A stretch of DNA of 64,000 nucleotides from Gammaproteobacteria bacterium (lineage in GTDB: Bacteria > Pseudomonadota > Gammaproteobacteria > Competibacterales > Competibacteraceae), in contig JACKNF010000008.1 of NCBI GenBank assembly GCA_024234995.1, positions 62,001 through 126,000 of the forward strand, written 5' to 3'. The translations under genes and the position numbers were made by a program. Shown one piece after another: positions 33,720-43,379 of the stretch. Below the pieces are notes generated by a model that was not told the DNA's origin, searched no databases, and was given only the letters and a program-made list of their open reading frames with translations. Numbering within the stretch: position 1 is the first letter of the stretch; each line of letters begins with the position of its first letter.

Positions 33720-35257
33720 TTTCCCAATCCCAACTCGAATCCTACCTCTGGGGCGCGGCCACCTTGCTGCGCGGCAACATCGACGCCGGGGACTACAAGC
33801 AGTTCATCTTCCCGCTGCTGTTCTACAAGCGCCTGTGCGACGTGTACGACGAGGAACTGGCCGATGCGCTGGAGGAGTCCGGCGGCGATCAGGAATACGC
33901 CGCGCTTCCCGAACAGCACCGCTTCCAGATCCCGGAGGACGCCCACTGGAAGGCCACCCGAACCCAGGTCAAGAACGTGGGCAAGGCCATTCAGGATGCC
34001 CTGCGGGCCATTGAGACGGCTAACCCCGACACTCTGTACGGGGTTTTCGGCGATGCCCAGTGGACCAACAAGGACCGCCTGCCGGACCACATGCTGCGCG
34101 AGCTGATCGAGCATTTCAGCTCGCAGACGCTTTCGCTCTCCAACTGCCCGGAGGATGAGCTGGGCGTGGGCTACGAGTTTCTGATCAAGAAGTTCGCCGA
34201 CGATTCCGGCCACACCGCTGCGGAGTTCTATACCAACCGCACCGTGGTCCATCTGATGACCGAGATGCTCGAACCCAAGCCGGGTGAGTCGATCTATGAC
34301 CCCACCTGCGGGTCAGCGGGCATGCTGCTCTCCGCCGTCACCCATCTGAAGCGGCAGAACAAGGAGTGGCGGAACCTGCGGCTGTTCGGTCAGGAGCGCA
34401 ACCTGCTCACCTCGGCCATCGGCCGGATGAACCTGTTCCTGCACGGCATCGAGGACTTCCGCATCGTCCGGGGCGATACCCTGGCCAACCCCGCCTTTGT
34501 CGAAGGCGACCGGCTCATGCAGTTCGATGTGGTGCTGGCCAATCCGCCGTACTCCATCAAACAGTGGGACCGCGATGCCTGGTCCGCCGATCCGTGGGGC
34601 CGGAACATCTACGGCACGCCGCCCCAGGGCCGCGCCGACTATGCCTTCTGGCAGCACATCATCAAGAGCATGAAGGCCAAGAGCGGCCGCTGCGCCATCC
34701 TGTTTCCACATGGCGTCCTCTTCCGCAACGAAGAGTCGGCCATGCGCGAAAAACTGGTCGCCCACGACGTGGTGGAGTGTGTGCTGGGCCTCGGTCCCAA
34801 CCTCTTTTACAACTCGCCCATGGAAGCCTGCGTCGTCATCTGCCGGATGAACAAGCCCAAGGAGCGCAGGAACAAGGTGCTCTTCATCAACGCGGTGAAC
34901 GAGGTGACCCGCGAGCGGGCACAGAGCTTCCTCACCGACGACCACATCCAGCGCATTGTCGCCGCCTACCAGGCTTTCGGTGACGAGGACGGCTTTGCCC
35001 GGGTGGTCAGCAATGACGAGATCCGGGAGAAAGCCAGCAACCTCAGCATCCCGCTCTACGTGCGGGCGGACAACGGAAACGGCAATGGCAATGGCGCGGT
35101 CGAAACCGTCAGCCTCAAACAGGCTATTGCGAACTGGCAGGAAAGCTCGATGGCATTGCGGGAGTCGATGGACGGCCTCTTCGAGGTGCTTGAAAAAGGA
35201 CTGTCCGCAGATGACGCAGATGGGCGCAGATTAAAAACGATTCAAAAATCTGCATGA
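33716..35257 (+). CDS. hsdM: Type I restriction-modification methyltransferase subunit, copy 2
   Basis: A 513-aa HsdM paralogue. Landmarks are ESYLWGAATLLRGNIDAGDYK, FPLLFYKRLCDVYDEE, the SAM motif DPTCGSAGM (195-203), slightly altered from the first copy, and the catalytic NPPY (276-279). GGAGG lies 9 nt before the ATG. The C-terminal end (SADDADGRRLKTIQKSA) is encoded by a CGCAGAT-repeat intergenic motif, so the original stop was probably replaced. Both copies look catalytically complete, which is unusual for a locus with one hsdS and one hsdR. Confidence 0.92.
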   Translation: MISQSQLESYLWGAATLLRGNIDAGDYKQFIFPLLFYKRLCDVYDEELADALEESGGDQEYAALPEQHRFQIPEDAHWKATRTQVKNVGKAIQDALRAIETANPDTLYGVFGDAQWTNKDRLPDHMLRELIEHFSSQTLSLSNCPEDELGVGYEFLIKKFADDSGHTAAEFYTNRTVVHLMTEMLEPKPGESIYDPTCGSAGMLLSAVTHLKRQNKEWRNLRLFGQERNLLTSAIGRMNLFLHGIEDFRIVRGDTLANPAFVEGDRLMQFDVVLANPPYSIKQWDRDAWSADPWGRNIYGTPPQGRADYAFWQHIIKSMKAKSGRCAILFPHGVLFRNEESAMREKLVAHDVVECVLGLGPNLFYNSPMEACVVICRMNKPKERRNKVLFINAVNEVTRERAQSFLTDDHIQRIVAAYQAFGDEDGFARVVSNDEIREKASNLSIPLYVRADNGNGNGNGAVETVSLKQAIANWQESSMALRESMDGLFEVLEKGLSADDADGRRLKTIQKSA

Positions 35258-35276
35258 AGCGCCATCTGCGGATTCA
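35203..35276. repeat. CGCAGAT-type intergenic repeat
   Basis: GCAGATGACGCAGATGGGCG is followed by another CAGAT and then, inverted, by ATCTGC (35249) and ATCTGCGGAT (35268). It forms an imperfect stem across the hsdM2 stop region. The unit is repeated three times in direct orientation and twice inverted. Confidence 0.55.
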
Positions 35277-35309
35277 ACGCTTTTGCGGAGAGCCGGAAAT
35301 GAGCGAATC

Positions 35310-36324
35310 ATGCCAGCCCTGGACTACGCACACCTTCTTGCTGAGGTGAAAGAGCGCGTCCGTTCGGCGCAGTATGCCGCGCTGAAGGCGGTCAATGCTG
35401 AGCTGGTCGGGCTGTACTGGGATATCGGGCGGATGATCGTGGAACGGCAGGGTGTTGAAGGTTGGGGAAAATCGCCATTGCTGAACAGTTGTCCAATGAC
35501 CTGCGGGCGGAGTTTCCGAAATCGGTGGTTTTTCCCGGCGCAACCTCTTTACATGCGAGAGTTCTACCTGCTCTATCAGCGATGACGAGCGAGTGCAACC
35601 ACTGGTTGCACAAATCGGCTGGACGCATAATCTGGTCATTTTTCAACGCTGCAAGGATCCGCTGGAACGTGAGTTCTACATCCGCATGACCCGCAAATTT
35701 GGCTGGTCGAAGCATGTCCTCATCCATCAGATCGACAACCAGAGCTACGAGAAATCCCTGCTTGGCCAGACCAATTTTGACCAGGCGCTGACGCCCGAGC
35801 TTCGCGCCCAGGCCAAGCTGGCGGTGAAGGACGAATACACCTTCGATTTTCTGGAACTGAGCGAGGAACACAGCGAGCGGGAGCTGGAACGGGCGCTGAT
35901 CGCCCGGATCGAAGACTTCCTGCGGGCCATGGGCGGCAGGTTCGCTTTCATGGGCAGTCAGTACCGGCTAGAGGTCGATGGCAGGGAGTTCTTTATCGAT
36001 CTGCTGCTGTTTCATCGCCGCTTGCGCTGTCTGGTCGCTATTGAGCTTAAGGTGGGCGAATTCCAGCCGGAGTTCGTCGGAAAGATGCAGTTTTACCTGA
36101 CTGCGTTGGACCGGCAGGTCCGGCAGGAGGACGAGAACCCCTCCATCGGTATCATTCTCTGCAAGGAAAAGAGTCGCACCATCGTTGAGTACGCCTTGCA
36201 CGACGCCCGCAAGCCTATCGGCGTGGCCACCTACGAAATCACCAAGACGCTACCTAAGGAGTTGAGAGGGCAACTGCCTCAGCCGGAAGAGATCGCGGCT
36301 TTGCTGGAGGGGATTGAAGAATGA
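35310..36324 (+). pseudogene. DUF1016/YhcG-type PD-(D/E)XK nuclease, frameshifted
   Basis: The N-terminal helical domain (AEVKERVRSAQYAALKAVNA, LVGLYWDIGRMIVERQ) and the C-terminal nuclease domain (YRLEVDGREFFIDLLLFHRR, LVAIELKVGEFQPEF with the D-ExK catalytic residues, YALHDARKPIGVATY) are both present. At least three one-base lesions interrupt the middle: near 35468 (GGGGAAAA), around 35525-35553 (T/C runs, CTCTTTACATG where a fourth T is expected) and after YLLYQ at 35580. From 35593 on the frame is open for 243 codons. Such nucleases are frequent in type I loci. All lesions sit at homopolymers, so sequencing error is possible. Confidence 0.8.
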
Positions 36325-37487
36325 GTGCGCAATCCCTGAAGTCCGGCTGGAAGATGTTGAAGTTCGGCGATTTCGCCCAGAACGTTGCGGTGCGCGTGGA
36401 CCCAGCCGATGCCAAGACTGATGTTTATGTCGGCCTGGAGCATCTCGATCCCAGTACGATTCACCTGCGCCATTGGGGGCATCCTTCCGATGTCACCGGG
36501 CAAAAACTGGCCTTCAAAAAGGGCGATGTGATTTTCGGGCGTCGCCGTGCGTACCAGCGTAAGCTCGCCGTGGCAGAGTTCGATGGCATCTGCTCGGCCC
36601 ACGCCATGGTCGTCCGTGCAAAACCCAAGATGATTCTGCCGGAGTTTTTGCCGTTCTTCCTGCAATCCGACATGTTCATGGATCGAGCCATCGAAATATC
36701 GGTGGGCTCGCTTTCGCCGACGATCAACTGGAAGACGCTGCGAGTGCAGGAATTCCCGCTGCCGCCGCTTGATGAACAGAAGCGCATTGCCGAGATCCTA
36801 TGGGCAGCGGATGAGGCGGTGGAGTCACAGTCAAAACTCATCTTAGCGTTGAAGACGGCTAAATCTGTCTCGATAAAAGAATTCTGCCTGAAAGGAATTT
36901 CACATGATTCTTTTCAGCCTTCTGCATTCGGTGAAATCCCGAACAGTTGGAGTGTGCAGAAATTAGGCGAGGTTTGCGAATTTTTGGATGGAAAGAGAAT
37001 TCCAATCAAGAAAGCGGACCGTGCAAAAAGACAAGGAGAGTTTCCTTATTATGGCGCATCTGGGATCATTGATTGGATAGATGACTTTATTTTTGACGAT
37101 GAATTGATACTCATAGGTGAGGATGGTGCAAATATCGTAGACCGTTCTACACCCCTTGCATTTAAGGTTTCTGGGAAAATTTGGGTCAACAATCATGCCC
37201 ACGTCCTTAAGCCATTAGACTTCATGGACATCGATTTTCTTGTCGAGTATTTGGAGTCCATCAGCTACACGCCGTACACAAGCGGAACAGCGCAGCCCAA
37301 GATAAACAAATCGGCATGTGAATCCATTCCGATACCAGTTCCACCTCTTGATGAACAAAAGAAAATATCCAGCATTTTTGTCTCTTATGATGCGCAACTC
37401 AGAAATGCTGAAAAGGTGATATCTGATACAAAAGATCTTCTGATGTCTGTCATGTCAGAAGCTTTGGAGGGAGCCGCCCATGTTTAA
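36321..37487 (+). CDS. hsdS: Type I restriction-modification specificity subunit
   Basis: A 388-aa DNA-recognition subunit with two target recognition domains, each followed by a conserved helix: PLPPLDEQKRIAEILWAADE after the first and PVPPLDEQKKISSIFVSYDA after the second. The duplication allows recognition of a split target. The second recognition domain (about codons 170-370) is clearly richer in A and T than the first and than neighbouring hsd genes, which suggests a domain swap from another source. It overlaps the nuclease frame by 4 bp and hsdR by 8 bp, so it is tightly coupled. The recognised sequence cannot be predicted by eye. Confidence 0.92.
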   Translation: MSAQSLKSGWKMLKFGDFAQNVAVRVDPADAKTDVYVGLEHLDPSTIHLRHWGHPSDVTGQKLAFKKGDVIFGRRRAYQRKLAVAEFDGICSAHAMVVRAKPKMILPEFLPFFLQSDMFMDRAIEISVGSLSPTINWKTLRVQEFPLPPLDEQKRIAEILWAADEAVESQSKLILALKTAKSVSIKEFCLKGISHDSFQPSAFGEIPNSWSVQKLGEVCEFLDGKRIPIKKADRAKRQGEFPYYGASGIIDWIDDFIFDDELILIGEDGANIVDRSTPLAFKVSGKIWVNNHAHVLKPLDFMDIDFLVEYLESISYTPYTSGTAQPKINKSACESIPIPVPPLDEQKKISSIFVSYDAQLRNAEKVISDTKDLLMSVMSEALEGAAHV

Positions 37488-40434
37488 CGAAGAAAACACG
37501 GTCGAACAGATGGTTCTCGACACGCTCTGCGGCGGCGTGACTTCGAACATGGTTGCCGAAGAGCTTGCCAGTTATGGCGGCGAGATCAAAGGCTGGCGCT
37601 TCGTGGCCGCCGAGGAGCTGCCGCGTCAGCACTCCGACGTGCTGGTGGAGTCGATGGTGCGCGATGCCCTCATCCGCCTGAACCCGGAAATCAAGGCCCA
37701 GCCTGAACGCGCCGACGAAGTGCTCTACCGCCTGCGGACCATTCCGCTGTCGGTACAGAGCGAAGGCCTGGTGCGGGCCAATGAGCTGTTTGCTGAATGG
37801 CTGCGGGGCGAGAAGTCCATGCCCTTCGGCGAGCGCGGTGAACACACGCCGGTGCGCCTGATCGACTTCGAGAATCTCAGCAACAACGATTACGTGGTCA
37901 CCAACCAGTGGGTCTATCCGGTCAAGGAAGGTGGCCGCCGCTTCGACATCATCATGCTGGTCAACGGTATCCCGCTGGTGGTCGGCGAGGCCAAAACGCC
38001 AGTACGCCCGGCGGTGACCTGGGTGGACGGGGCCAGCGACATTCACAACGGCTACGAACAGAGCGTGCCGCAGATGTTCGTGCCCAACGTCCTCTCCTTT
38101 GCCACCGAGGGCAAGTGCTATCGCTACGGCTCGGTGCGGATGCCCATCGAACTCTGGGGGCCGTGGCACGAAGGCGAGAACAAGGCCGAAGGGACGCTTG
38201 CGGACGTGCAGCGTTCCATCCGCTCCATGCTGCGCCCCCCTATGGTGCTGGACATCCTGCAGAACTTCACGCTGTTCGCCACCGACAAGAAGCACCGGCG
38301 CATCAAAATTATCTGTCGCTATCAACAGTACGAGGCCGCCAATCTGATGGTGGTCCGCGTGGTCAAGGGCTACCCCAAGAAGGGCCTGATCTGGCACTTC
38401 CAGGGCTCGGGCAAGTCGCTCCTGATGGTGTTTGCGGCGCAGAAGCTGCGGATGCACCGCCAGCTCGGTAATCCTACGGTGATGATCGTGGTGGATCGCA
38501 TCGATCTGGACACCCAGATCACCGCCACCTTCAATGCCGCCGATATCCCGAACATGATCGGAGCCGCTACCCGGCAGGAATTGCAAAGCCTGCTGGCGGC
38601 CGATACCCGCAAGATCATCATCACCACCATTCACAAGTTCGGCGAGGCGGACGGCCGCCTGAACGAGCGTTCGAACATCATCGTGATGGTGGACGAGGCG
38701 CACCGCACCCAGGAAGGTGACCTGGGGCGCAAGATGCGCGACGCTCTGCCCAATGCCTTTCTCTTTGGCCTGACCGGCACGCCGATCAACAAGCGGGACC
38801 GCAACACCTTCTGGGCCTTCGGCGCGGACGAGGACGAGCAGGGCTATATGAGCCGCTACTCGTTCCAGGAGTCGATCCGGGACAAGGCCACGCTGCCGCT
38901 GCACTTCGAGGCGGTGGACGTGAAGCTGCATATCAACAAAGAGGCCATCGATGAAGCCTACTCCCAGATGACCGATGAGCTGAGCGAGCTGGATCGAGAC
39001 GACCTGGCCAAGCGGGCCGCCAAGATGGCGGTGCTGATCAAGGCCCCGGCCCGGGTGAACGCCATCTGCCAGCACATCGTCAAGCACTTCCAGGAGAAGG
39101 TGGAGCCGAACGGCTTCAAGGCCCAGGTGGTGACCTTCGATCGCGAATGCTGCGTTATTTACAAAAAGGTCATGGACGAGTTGATCGGCCCGGAGGCCAG
39201 CGCCATCGTCATGCACACCCAGGGCGGTAAATCCGATCAGTACGCAGAATGGAAGCGGGCCAAGGACGAGGAGGAAAAACTCCTTGACCGGTTCCGCGAT
39301 CCGATTGACCCGCTCAAGTTCCTGATCGTCACCTCCAAGCTGCTGACCGGCTTCGATGCGCCTATTCTTCAGGCGATGTACCTCGACAAGCCGATGAAGG
39401 ACCACAACCTGCTCCAGGCCATTTGCCGCACCAACCGTGTCTACCCCGGCAAGACCCATGGCCTGATCGTGGATTACCTCGGCATCTTCGATGATGTGGC
39501 CACGGCCCTCGATTTCGATGAAAAGGCGGTGCAGAAGGTCATTACCAATCTGGATGACCTCAAGAAAGAGTTGCCCGGCGTGGTGGCGAGATGCCTGGCG
39601 TTCTTCCCTGGCGTGGACCGCACCGTCGGCGGCTACGAGGGGCTAATCGCGGCGCAGGATTGCCTGCCGGATAACGCGACCCGGGACAAATTCGCGGCGG
39701 AATACTCGGTGCTCTCCCGTCTGTGGGAGGCGCTGTCTCCCGATCCCTGTCTCGGTCCCTATGAAAAGGACTACAAGTGGCTGACCCAGGTCTACGAGTC
39801 GGTGAAGCCGCCAAGCGGCAATGGCAAGCTGCTCTGGCACGCCCTGGGGGCCAAGACCATCGAGTTGGTGCATGAGAACGTGCATCTGGAGACGGTGCGC
39901 GACGATCTGGACACCCTGGTGATGGACGCCGAAGTCCTCGAAGGGCTGCTCGATGCCAAGGACCCGGACAAGAAATCCAAGGAAATCGAGATCAAGCTCA
40001 TCGCCCGCCTGCGCAAGCACAAGGACAATCCGAAGTTCGTCGCCCTGGGCGAGCGCCTCGAAAAACTCAAAGAGCGGCACGAACAGGGCCTGCTCCACAG
40101 CCTCGACTTCCTCAAGGAACTGCTGACCCTGGCCAAGGAGGTCGTCCAGGCCGAGAAGCAGGTGGACCCGGTCGATGAACAGGCCAAGGCCAAAGCGGCC
40201 CTGACTGAACTGTTCACCGAGGTGAAGAACGGCAAGACACCGATGGTGGTCGAGCGGATCGTGACCGACATCGACGAGATCGTGAGACTGGTCCGGTTCC
40301 CTGGCTGGCAAAACACCAAGGCCGGAGAACGCGAGGTCCAGAAGGCCCTGCGCAAAGTGATTTACGTGAAGTACCAGGTCAAGGACCAGGATCTGTTCGA
40401 CAAGGCGTTCGGATATATCCGGCAGTACTACTGA
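37480..40434 (+). CDS. hsdR: Type I restriction-modification endonuclease/translocase subunit
   Basis: A 984-aa restriction subunit. The N-terminal nuclease site is visible as RRFDIIMLV with Asp156 and VVGEAK (Glu170, Lys172). The translocase motor follows with Walker A QGSGKS (308-313), VDEAHR (404-409), FGLTGTP and the second RecA-like lobe ending LLQAICRTNRVYPGKTHGL (motif VI region). The C-terminal third is helical and binds the methylase core. All catalytic motifs are intact. It starts inside the last codons of hsdS. On the opposite strand a long open frame is a by-product of GC-rich codons and is not a gene. Confidence 0.94.
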   Translation: MFNEENTVEQMVLDTLCGGVTSNMVAEELASYGGEIKGWRFVAAEELPRQHSDVLVESMVRDALIRLNPEIKAQPERADEVLYRLRTIPLSVQSEGLVRANELFAEWLRGEKSMPFGERGEHTPVRLIDFENLSNNDYVVTNQWVYPVKEGGRRFDIIMLVNGIPLVVGEAKTPVRPAVTWVDGASDIHNGYEQSVPQMFVPNVLSFATEGKCYRYGSVRMPIELWGPWHEGENKAEGTLADVQRSIRSMLRPPMVLDILQNFTLFATDKKHRRIKIICRYQQYEAANLMVVRVVKGYPKKGLIWHFQGSGKSLLMVFAAQKLRMHRQLGNPTVMIVVDRIDLDTQITATFNAADIPNMIGAATRQELQSLLAADTRKIIITTIHKFGEADGRLNERSNIIVMVDEAHRTQEGDLGRKMRDALPNAFLFGLTGTPINKRDRNTFWAFGADEDEQGYMSRYSFQESIRDKATLPLHFEAVDVKLHINKEAIDEAYSQMTDELSELDRDDLAKRAAKMAVLIKAPARVNAICQHIVKHFQEKVEPNGFKAQVVTFDRECCVIYKKVMDELIGPEASAIVMHTQGGKSDQYAEWKRAKDEEEKLLDRFRDPIDPLKFLIVTSKLLTGFDAPILQAMYLDKPMKDHNLLQAICRTNRVYPGKTHGLIVDYLGIFDDVATALDFDEKAVQKVITNLDDLKKELPGVVARCLAFFPGVDRTVGGYEGLIAAQDCLPDNATRDKFAAEYSVLSRLWEALSPDPCLGPYEKDYKWLTQVYESVKPPSGNGKLLWHALGAKTIELVHENVHLETVRDDLDTLVMDAEVLEGLLDAKDPDKKSKEIEIKLIARLRKHKDNPKFVALGERLEKLKERHEQGLLHSLDFLKELLTLAKEVVQAEKQVDPVDEQAKAKAALTELFTEVKNGKTPMVVERIVTDIDEIVRLVRFPGWQNTKAGEREVQKALRKVIYVKYQVKDQDLFDKAFGYIRQYY

Positions 40435-40549
40435 GAAGGGATGGTAATGGGGATCTATGGCTAAAAGGTATTGTCAAGTTGTCGAGCCGAGGGCACTTTG
40501 AAGCCGTAAATGGGGGCTGTGGCCGCCGTTAGGCGTCGTTCCGGGCGCA

Positions 40550-40891
40550 CGTTACCTGCTAACGCCTGGGTGCGAACAGTGCGATGTACTAGCGGCGTTT
40601 GCCGGCAGCATTGAACAGCAGGCCACGATTTATTCCTGGCCACTGGACCAGCGGGAACGGAACGCCCACGGCAAACCGGGCAAGCTCCATGCGAAATGCG
40701 CCGTTATAGACGATGCGGTGTTGATGTCCAGCGCCAATCTGACCGATGACGCCTTTAACCGCAATATCGAAATGGGGGTGTTATTGCACGTCCCGGCCTT
40801 GGCCGAACAGATCGCCCGGCATTTTCAGGCGCTGATTGAGGCAGGGGTGTTGCGGGAACTGCACGACGGAGCCACTGAAAATTATGGCTAA
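40550..40891 (+). pseudogene. C-terminal fragment of a phospholipase D-like (DrmC-like) protein
   Basis: An open frame without a start reads CEQCDVLAAFAGSIEQQ, then KPGKLHAKCAVIDDAVLMSS and ANLTDDAFNRNIEMGVLL, ending LRELHDGATENYG. The HAKCAVIDD...SSAN pattern is the second HxKxxxxD motif of the phospholipase D superfamily. The layout and C-terminal length resemble DrmC of the DISARM defence system. Only this half remains, right downstream of hsdR, so it looks like debris from a larger defence island. The DrmC label is tentative; the PLD-motif call is firm. Confidence 0.65.
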
Positions 40892-40996
40892 AAAATCGGT
40901 TGTGTTGCGTTAATTTCTGACAGACGAGCTTTAACCCTCTCTGGATTGAATTAGGCAGCCAGGGAATAGAACTGTTCGTTAATTAAATCAGGTAAA

Positions 40997-41015
40997 CCCC
41001 CGGCTTAGCCGGGGG
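40997..41015. repeat. GC-rich hairpin, IS200/IS605-like end signature
   Basis: CCCCCGGC-TTA-GCCGGGGG is a perfect 8-bp stem with a 3-nt loop, followed by ACTCCCCAAGG. Such subterminal hairpins are typical of IS200/IS605-type ends or REP elements. No TnpA or TnpB gene is present nearby. Confidence 0.45.
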
Positions 41016-41150
41016 ACTCCCCAAGGTTTGACTTTGTTGAGCACAGCCCATAGTGGTGATCGCTAGAGTTGTAGCCACTACAGGTGGTATTTTTGGGAAT
41101 TAACGCAACAGATCCCTTCCTCGTATCACTGTGTTCGACAGGTAGCCAAC

Positions 41151-42014
41151 ATGCAACGTGAACTGGGTCATACCGGACTGTCGGTCAACGCCATCGGCTT
41201 GGGCGCCATGCCACTGTCCATCAGCGGACGTCCATCCGAGGTGCAAGCATTTGCGGTTATCGAAGCGTTCGTCGCGGCGGGCGGGAATTTCATCGATACC
41301 GCCAACGTGTATTGCCTGGACGACGACGACATCGGCCACAACGAGCGCTTGATCCACCAGGCGCTGCAGCGCATCGGCGCGACCGAGCAGGTGATTGTGG
41401 CCACCAAGGGCGGTTTGCGTCGGCCTGGCGGTGCCTGGGTGGTGGACGGCACTCCGGACGGGTTGCGGTTGTCCTGCGAGCGCAGCCTGCAGGCACTGCA
41501 AACGGATCGCATTACGCTATACCAGCTCCACGCGGTCGATTCCAAGGTAGACCTGCGCCGCTCGCTGGAAGCACTGATCCGCTTGCAGGAAGAAGGCAAG
41601 ATCGCCCATCTTGGCCTGTCCAACGTGAGCACGGCGCAAATCGAGCAGGCGCTGGCTCTGACCCCGATCACCTCGGTGCAGAACCGTTGCAATCTGTTTG
41701 ACAAACGCGATTGCCGCAGCGGCCTGATCGAGTTCTGCCAGGCGCGGCAGATCACCTACATCCCCTATAGTCCGGTCGGCGGACACCACGGCCACCTCCG
41801 CCTCGGCCGGGAACCGCTGCTGGGACAACTGGCGGCGAAATACCAGGTTTCGCCTTACCGCGTCGCCCTGGCGTGGCTGCTGAGCCAGGGCGGGCATGTC
41901 CTGCCGATACCGGGAGCCAGCAAGGTCTCCAGCACTCAGGACAGCCTGCGCGCGGTGGAACTTGCGTTGGACGCTGATGAGATCGCCGCGTTTGAGCAGT
42001 TGCCTGATCTCTGA
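41151..42014 (+). CDS. Aldo/keto reductase
   Basis: A 287-aa NAD(P)H-dependent oxidoreductase of the AKR superfamily. The N-terminus MQRELGHTGLSVNAIGLGAM is typical. The catalytic tetrad is visible as Asp in FIDTANVY (with the Tyr), Lys in VIVATKGG and His in YQLHAVD. The cofactor segment includes GASKVSSTQDS. The substrate cannot be told. It stands alone between the hsd region and an insertion sequence and has no clear link to either, so it may be passenger cargo of the island. Confidence 0.88.
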   Translation: MQRELGHTGLSVNAIGLGAMPLSISGRPSEVQAFAVIEAFVAAGGNFIDTANVYCLDDDDIGHNERLIHQALQRIGATEQVIVATKGGLRRPGGAWVVDGTPDGLRLSCERSLQALQTDRITLYQLHAVDSKVDLRRSLEALIRLQEEGKIAHLGLSNVSTAQIEQALALTPITSVQNRCNLFDKRDCRSGLIEFCQARQITYIPYSPVGGHHGHLRLGREPLLGQLAAKYQVSPYRVALAWLLSQGGHVLPIPGASKVSSTQDSLRAVELALDADEIAAFEQLPDL

Positions 42015-42220
42015 GGAGGAGCAAGCCGACCACAGGCCCTGTTGTCATGGTGGTACGCTCGCTCACAGGTTGTAATTGTCATTAGAACCGTGCCGATTGC
42101 CTAAGTATCCAGGTTGGTATCTGGATTGCTTTACCCGTTGTCGAGGCCTATCAAGCCATGTGAATGGATGGGTTAAGCGTTAAAAGAGGTTAAAGGGTAA
42201 TGAGCGGAAACCAAAAATCT

Positions 42221-43340
42221 AGGACTTACGCATTGACAGGAGGTTGGAATTGTGGGTTGAGGTGTCCCAAGTTAGGGGCGAAGGCTTGAATAAACGTGGC
42301 AATCACCTCATTAAACAACTCACGCTGCAAACGATAACAATTACGAATCACGTCGGTAGCCTGTAGTCGTTGCAATTGGACATAGCCACAGATCGCCGCA
42401 AAGAGATGATTGCGAATGGCGGTGGGTTGTCGGACCTGAAAATGCTCGATGTGGCACACTTGTTTGAGCGTCCGATGATACTGCTCGATTTGCCAGTGTT
42501 GGTCGTGGAGCTTGAGGAAAGCAGGACGATCAAAAGCGACCCAATCCTCGTCGTTCGGCTGATACAAGGCATAATGGTGTGGTTGGTTTTCAACCACTCC
42601 CCGAAACACTGACCGTACCGAATCCCCGGAGGTACACGAGCGAGCCGTCTTCGGGAATCGCCAGTTGTTGTACCTGGAGCCATTGGCCTTTTTCCACAGA
42701 AACCCGACGGTTGCTTTCCAGCGCAAAGAGAAATCCCCGATGATGGTTTTTAATCATCTTGAGATTTGCTGCGCTACTATACCAACTATCGCCGGTGACA
42801 AAGGCTGGCTGGAGTCCCCAAGCCAACACTTCCGCGAGCATCTCCTGAAAATAATCGTTTTTGGTCTTGTTCGCGGCTTTATCGTAAATGCGGTAATCGA
42901 GCGGTTGATGGTGACCGTGCGGATCGGTGTAATACAACGTGATCAGATTGATCCCTTTCACCACGCCATGATGTTTTCCCGACCAGAAATGCCCAACAAA
43001 GGCCATCAGTTGGCTGTACGGTTTATCCAAGACACTGTCGTCGACACTGATCGTGCCACCCTTCAAATTCAAGCCGGAGCAGGCTTCCTCGAACAAATCG
43101 CGGGGGGTGTAGTCTTCGCGGAGCAAAAACCGGTTGACGCTATCATGGCTGATCTCCATGATCTCTGCCAAGCGATTCCCCGTTGGCGAATGCGGCTCAC
43201 CCAACAAAAGAAACATACATCGCCAAAGTGCAACGCGCTGTCGATGGGCGACTGATGACTCTCATCAACCGAAAACCTTCGTGGGCCAGAGTTCGTCTTT
43301 ACCGACCACATCATACGATGCTTGTCAATGCGTAAGCTCT
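42221..43340 (-). mobile_element. 1.1-kb insertion sequence with decayed transposase
   Basis: The terminal inverted repeats share CTTACGCATTGACA (42226-42239 and its complement near 43323-43336), with 18 of 21 terminal positions matching. AAAATC lies directly outside both ends (42215-42220 and 43341-43346), a probable target duplication. The single gene is a transposase on the minus strand. Confidence 0.75.
42226..43318 (-). pseudogene. Transposase, interrupted by frameshifts
   Basis: Three frames must be joined. The first contains SPIDSALHFGDVCFF. The main one (43216-42590) has GEPHSPTGNRLAEIMEIS, GGTISVDDSVLDKPYSQLM, GHFWSGKHHGVVKGINLITL and FVTGDSWYSSAANLKM. The last has HWQIEQYHRTLKQVCHIEHF and an RNHLFAAICGYVQLQRL C-terminus ending PQFQPPVNA. 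The VDDSVLDK and GDSWY Asp residues with the late WQIEQYH Glu make up a DDE active site. Stops near 43263 and a shift near 42600 inactivate the copy. Confidence 0.75.
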
Positions 43341-43379
43341 AAAATCGTATCTTGAGTCTGCGGTCAACGCCGCGCTGCA

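Noticed and set aside
31991..34945. Several open frames antisense to the two hsdM genes
   Set aside because: They are complements of GC-rich coding sequence; the plus-strand genes have clear catalytic motifs.
37450..39459. Long open frame antisense to hsdR (669 codons)
   Set aside because: It is low-complexity in V, H and L, lacks any family feature and mirrors the codon pattern of the intact hsdR gene.
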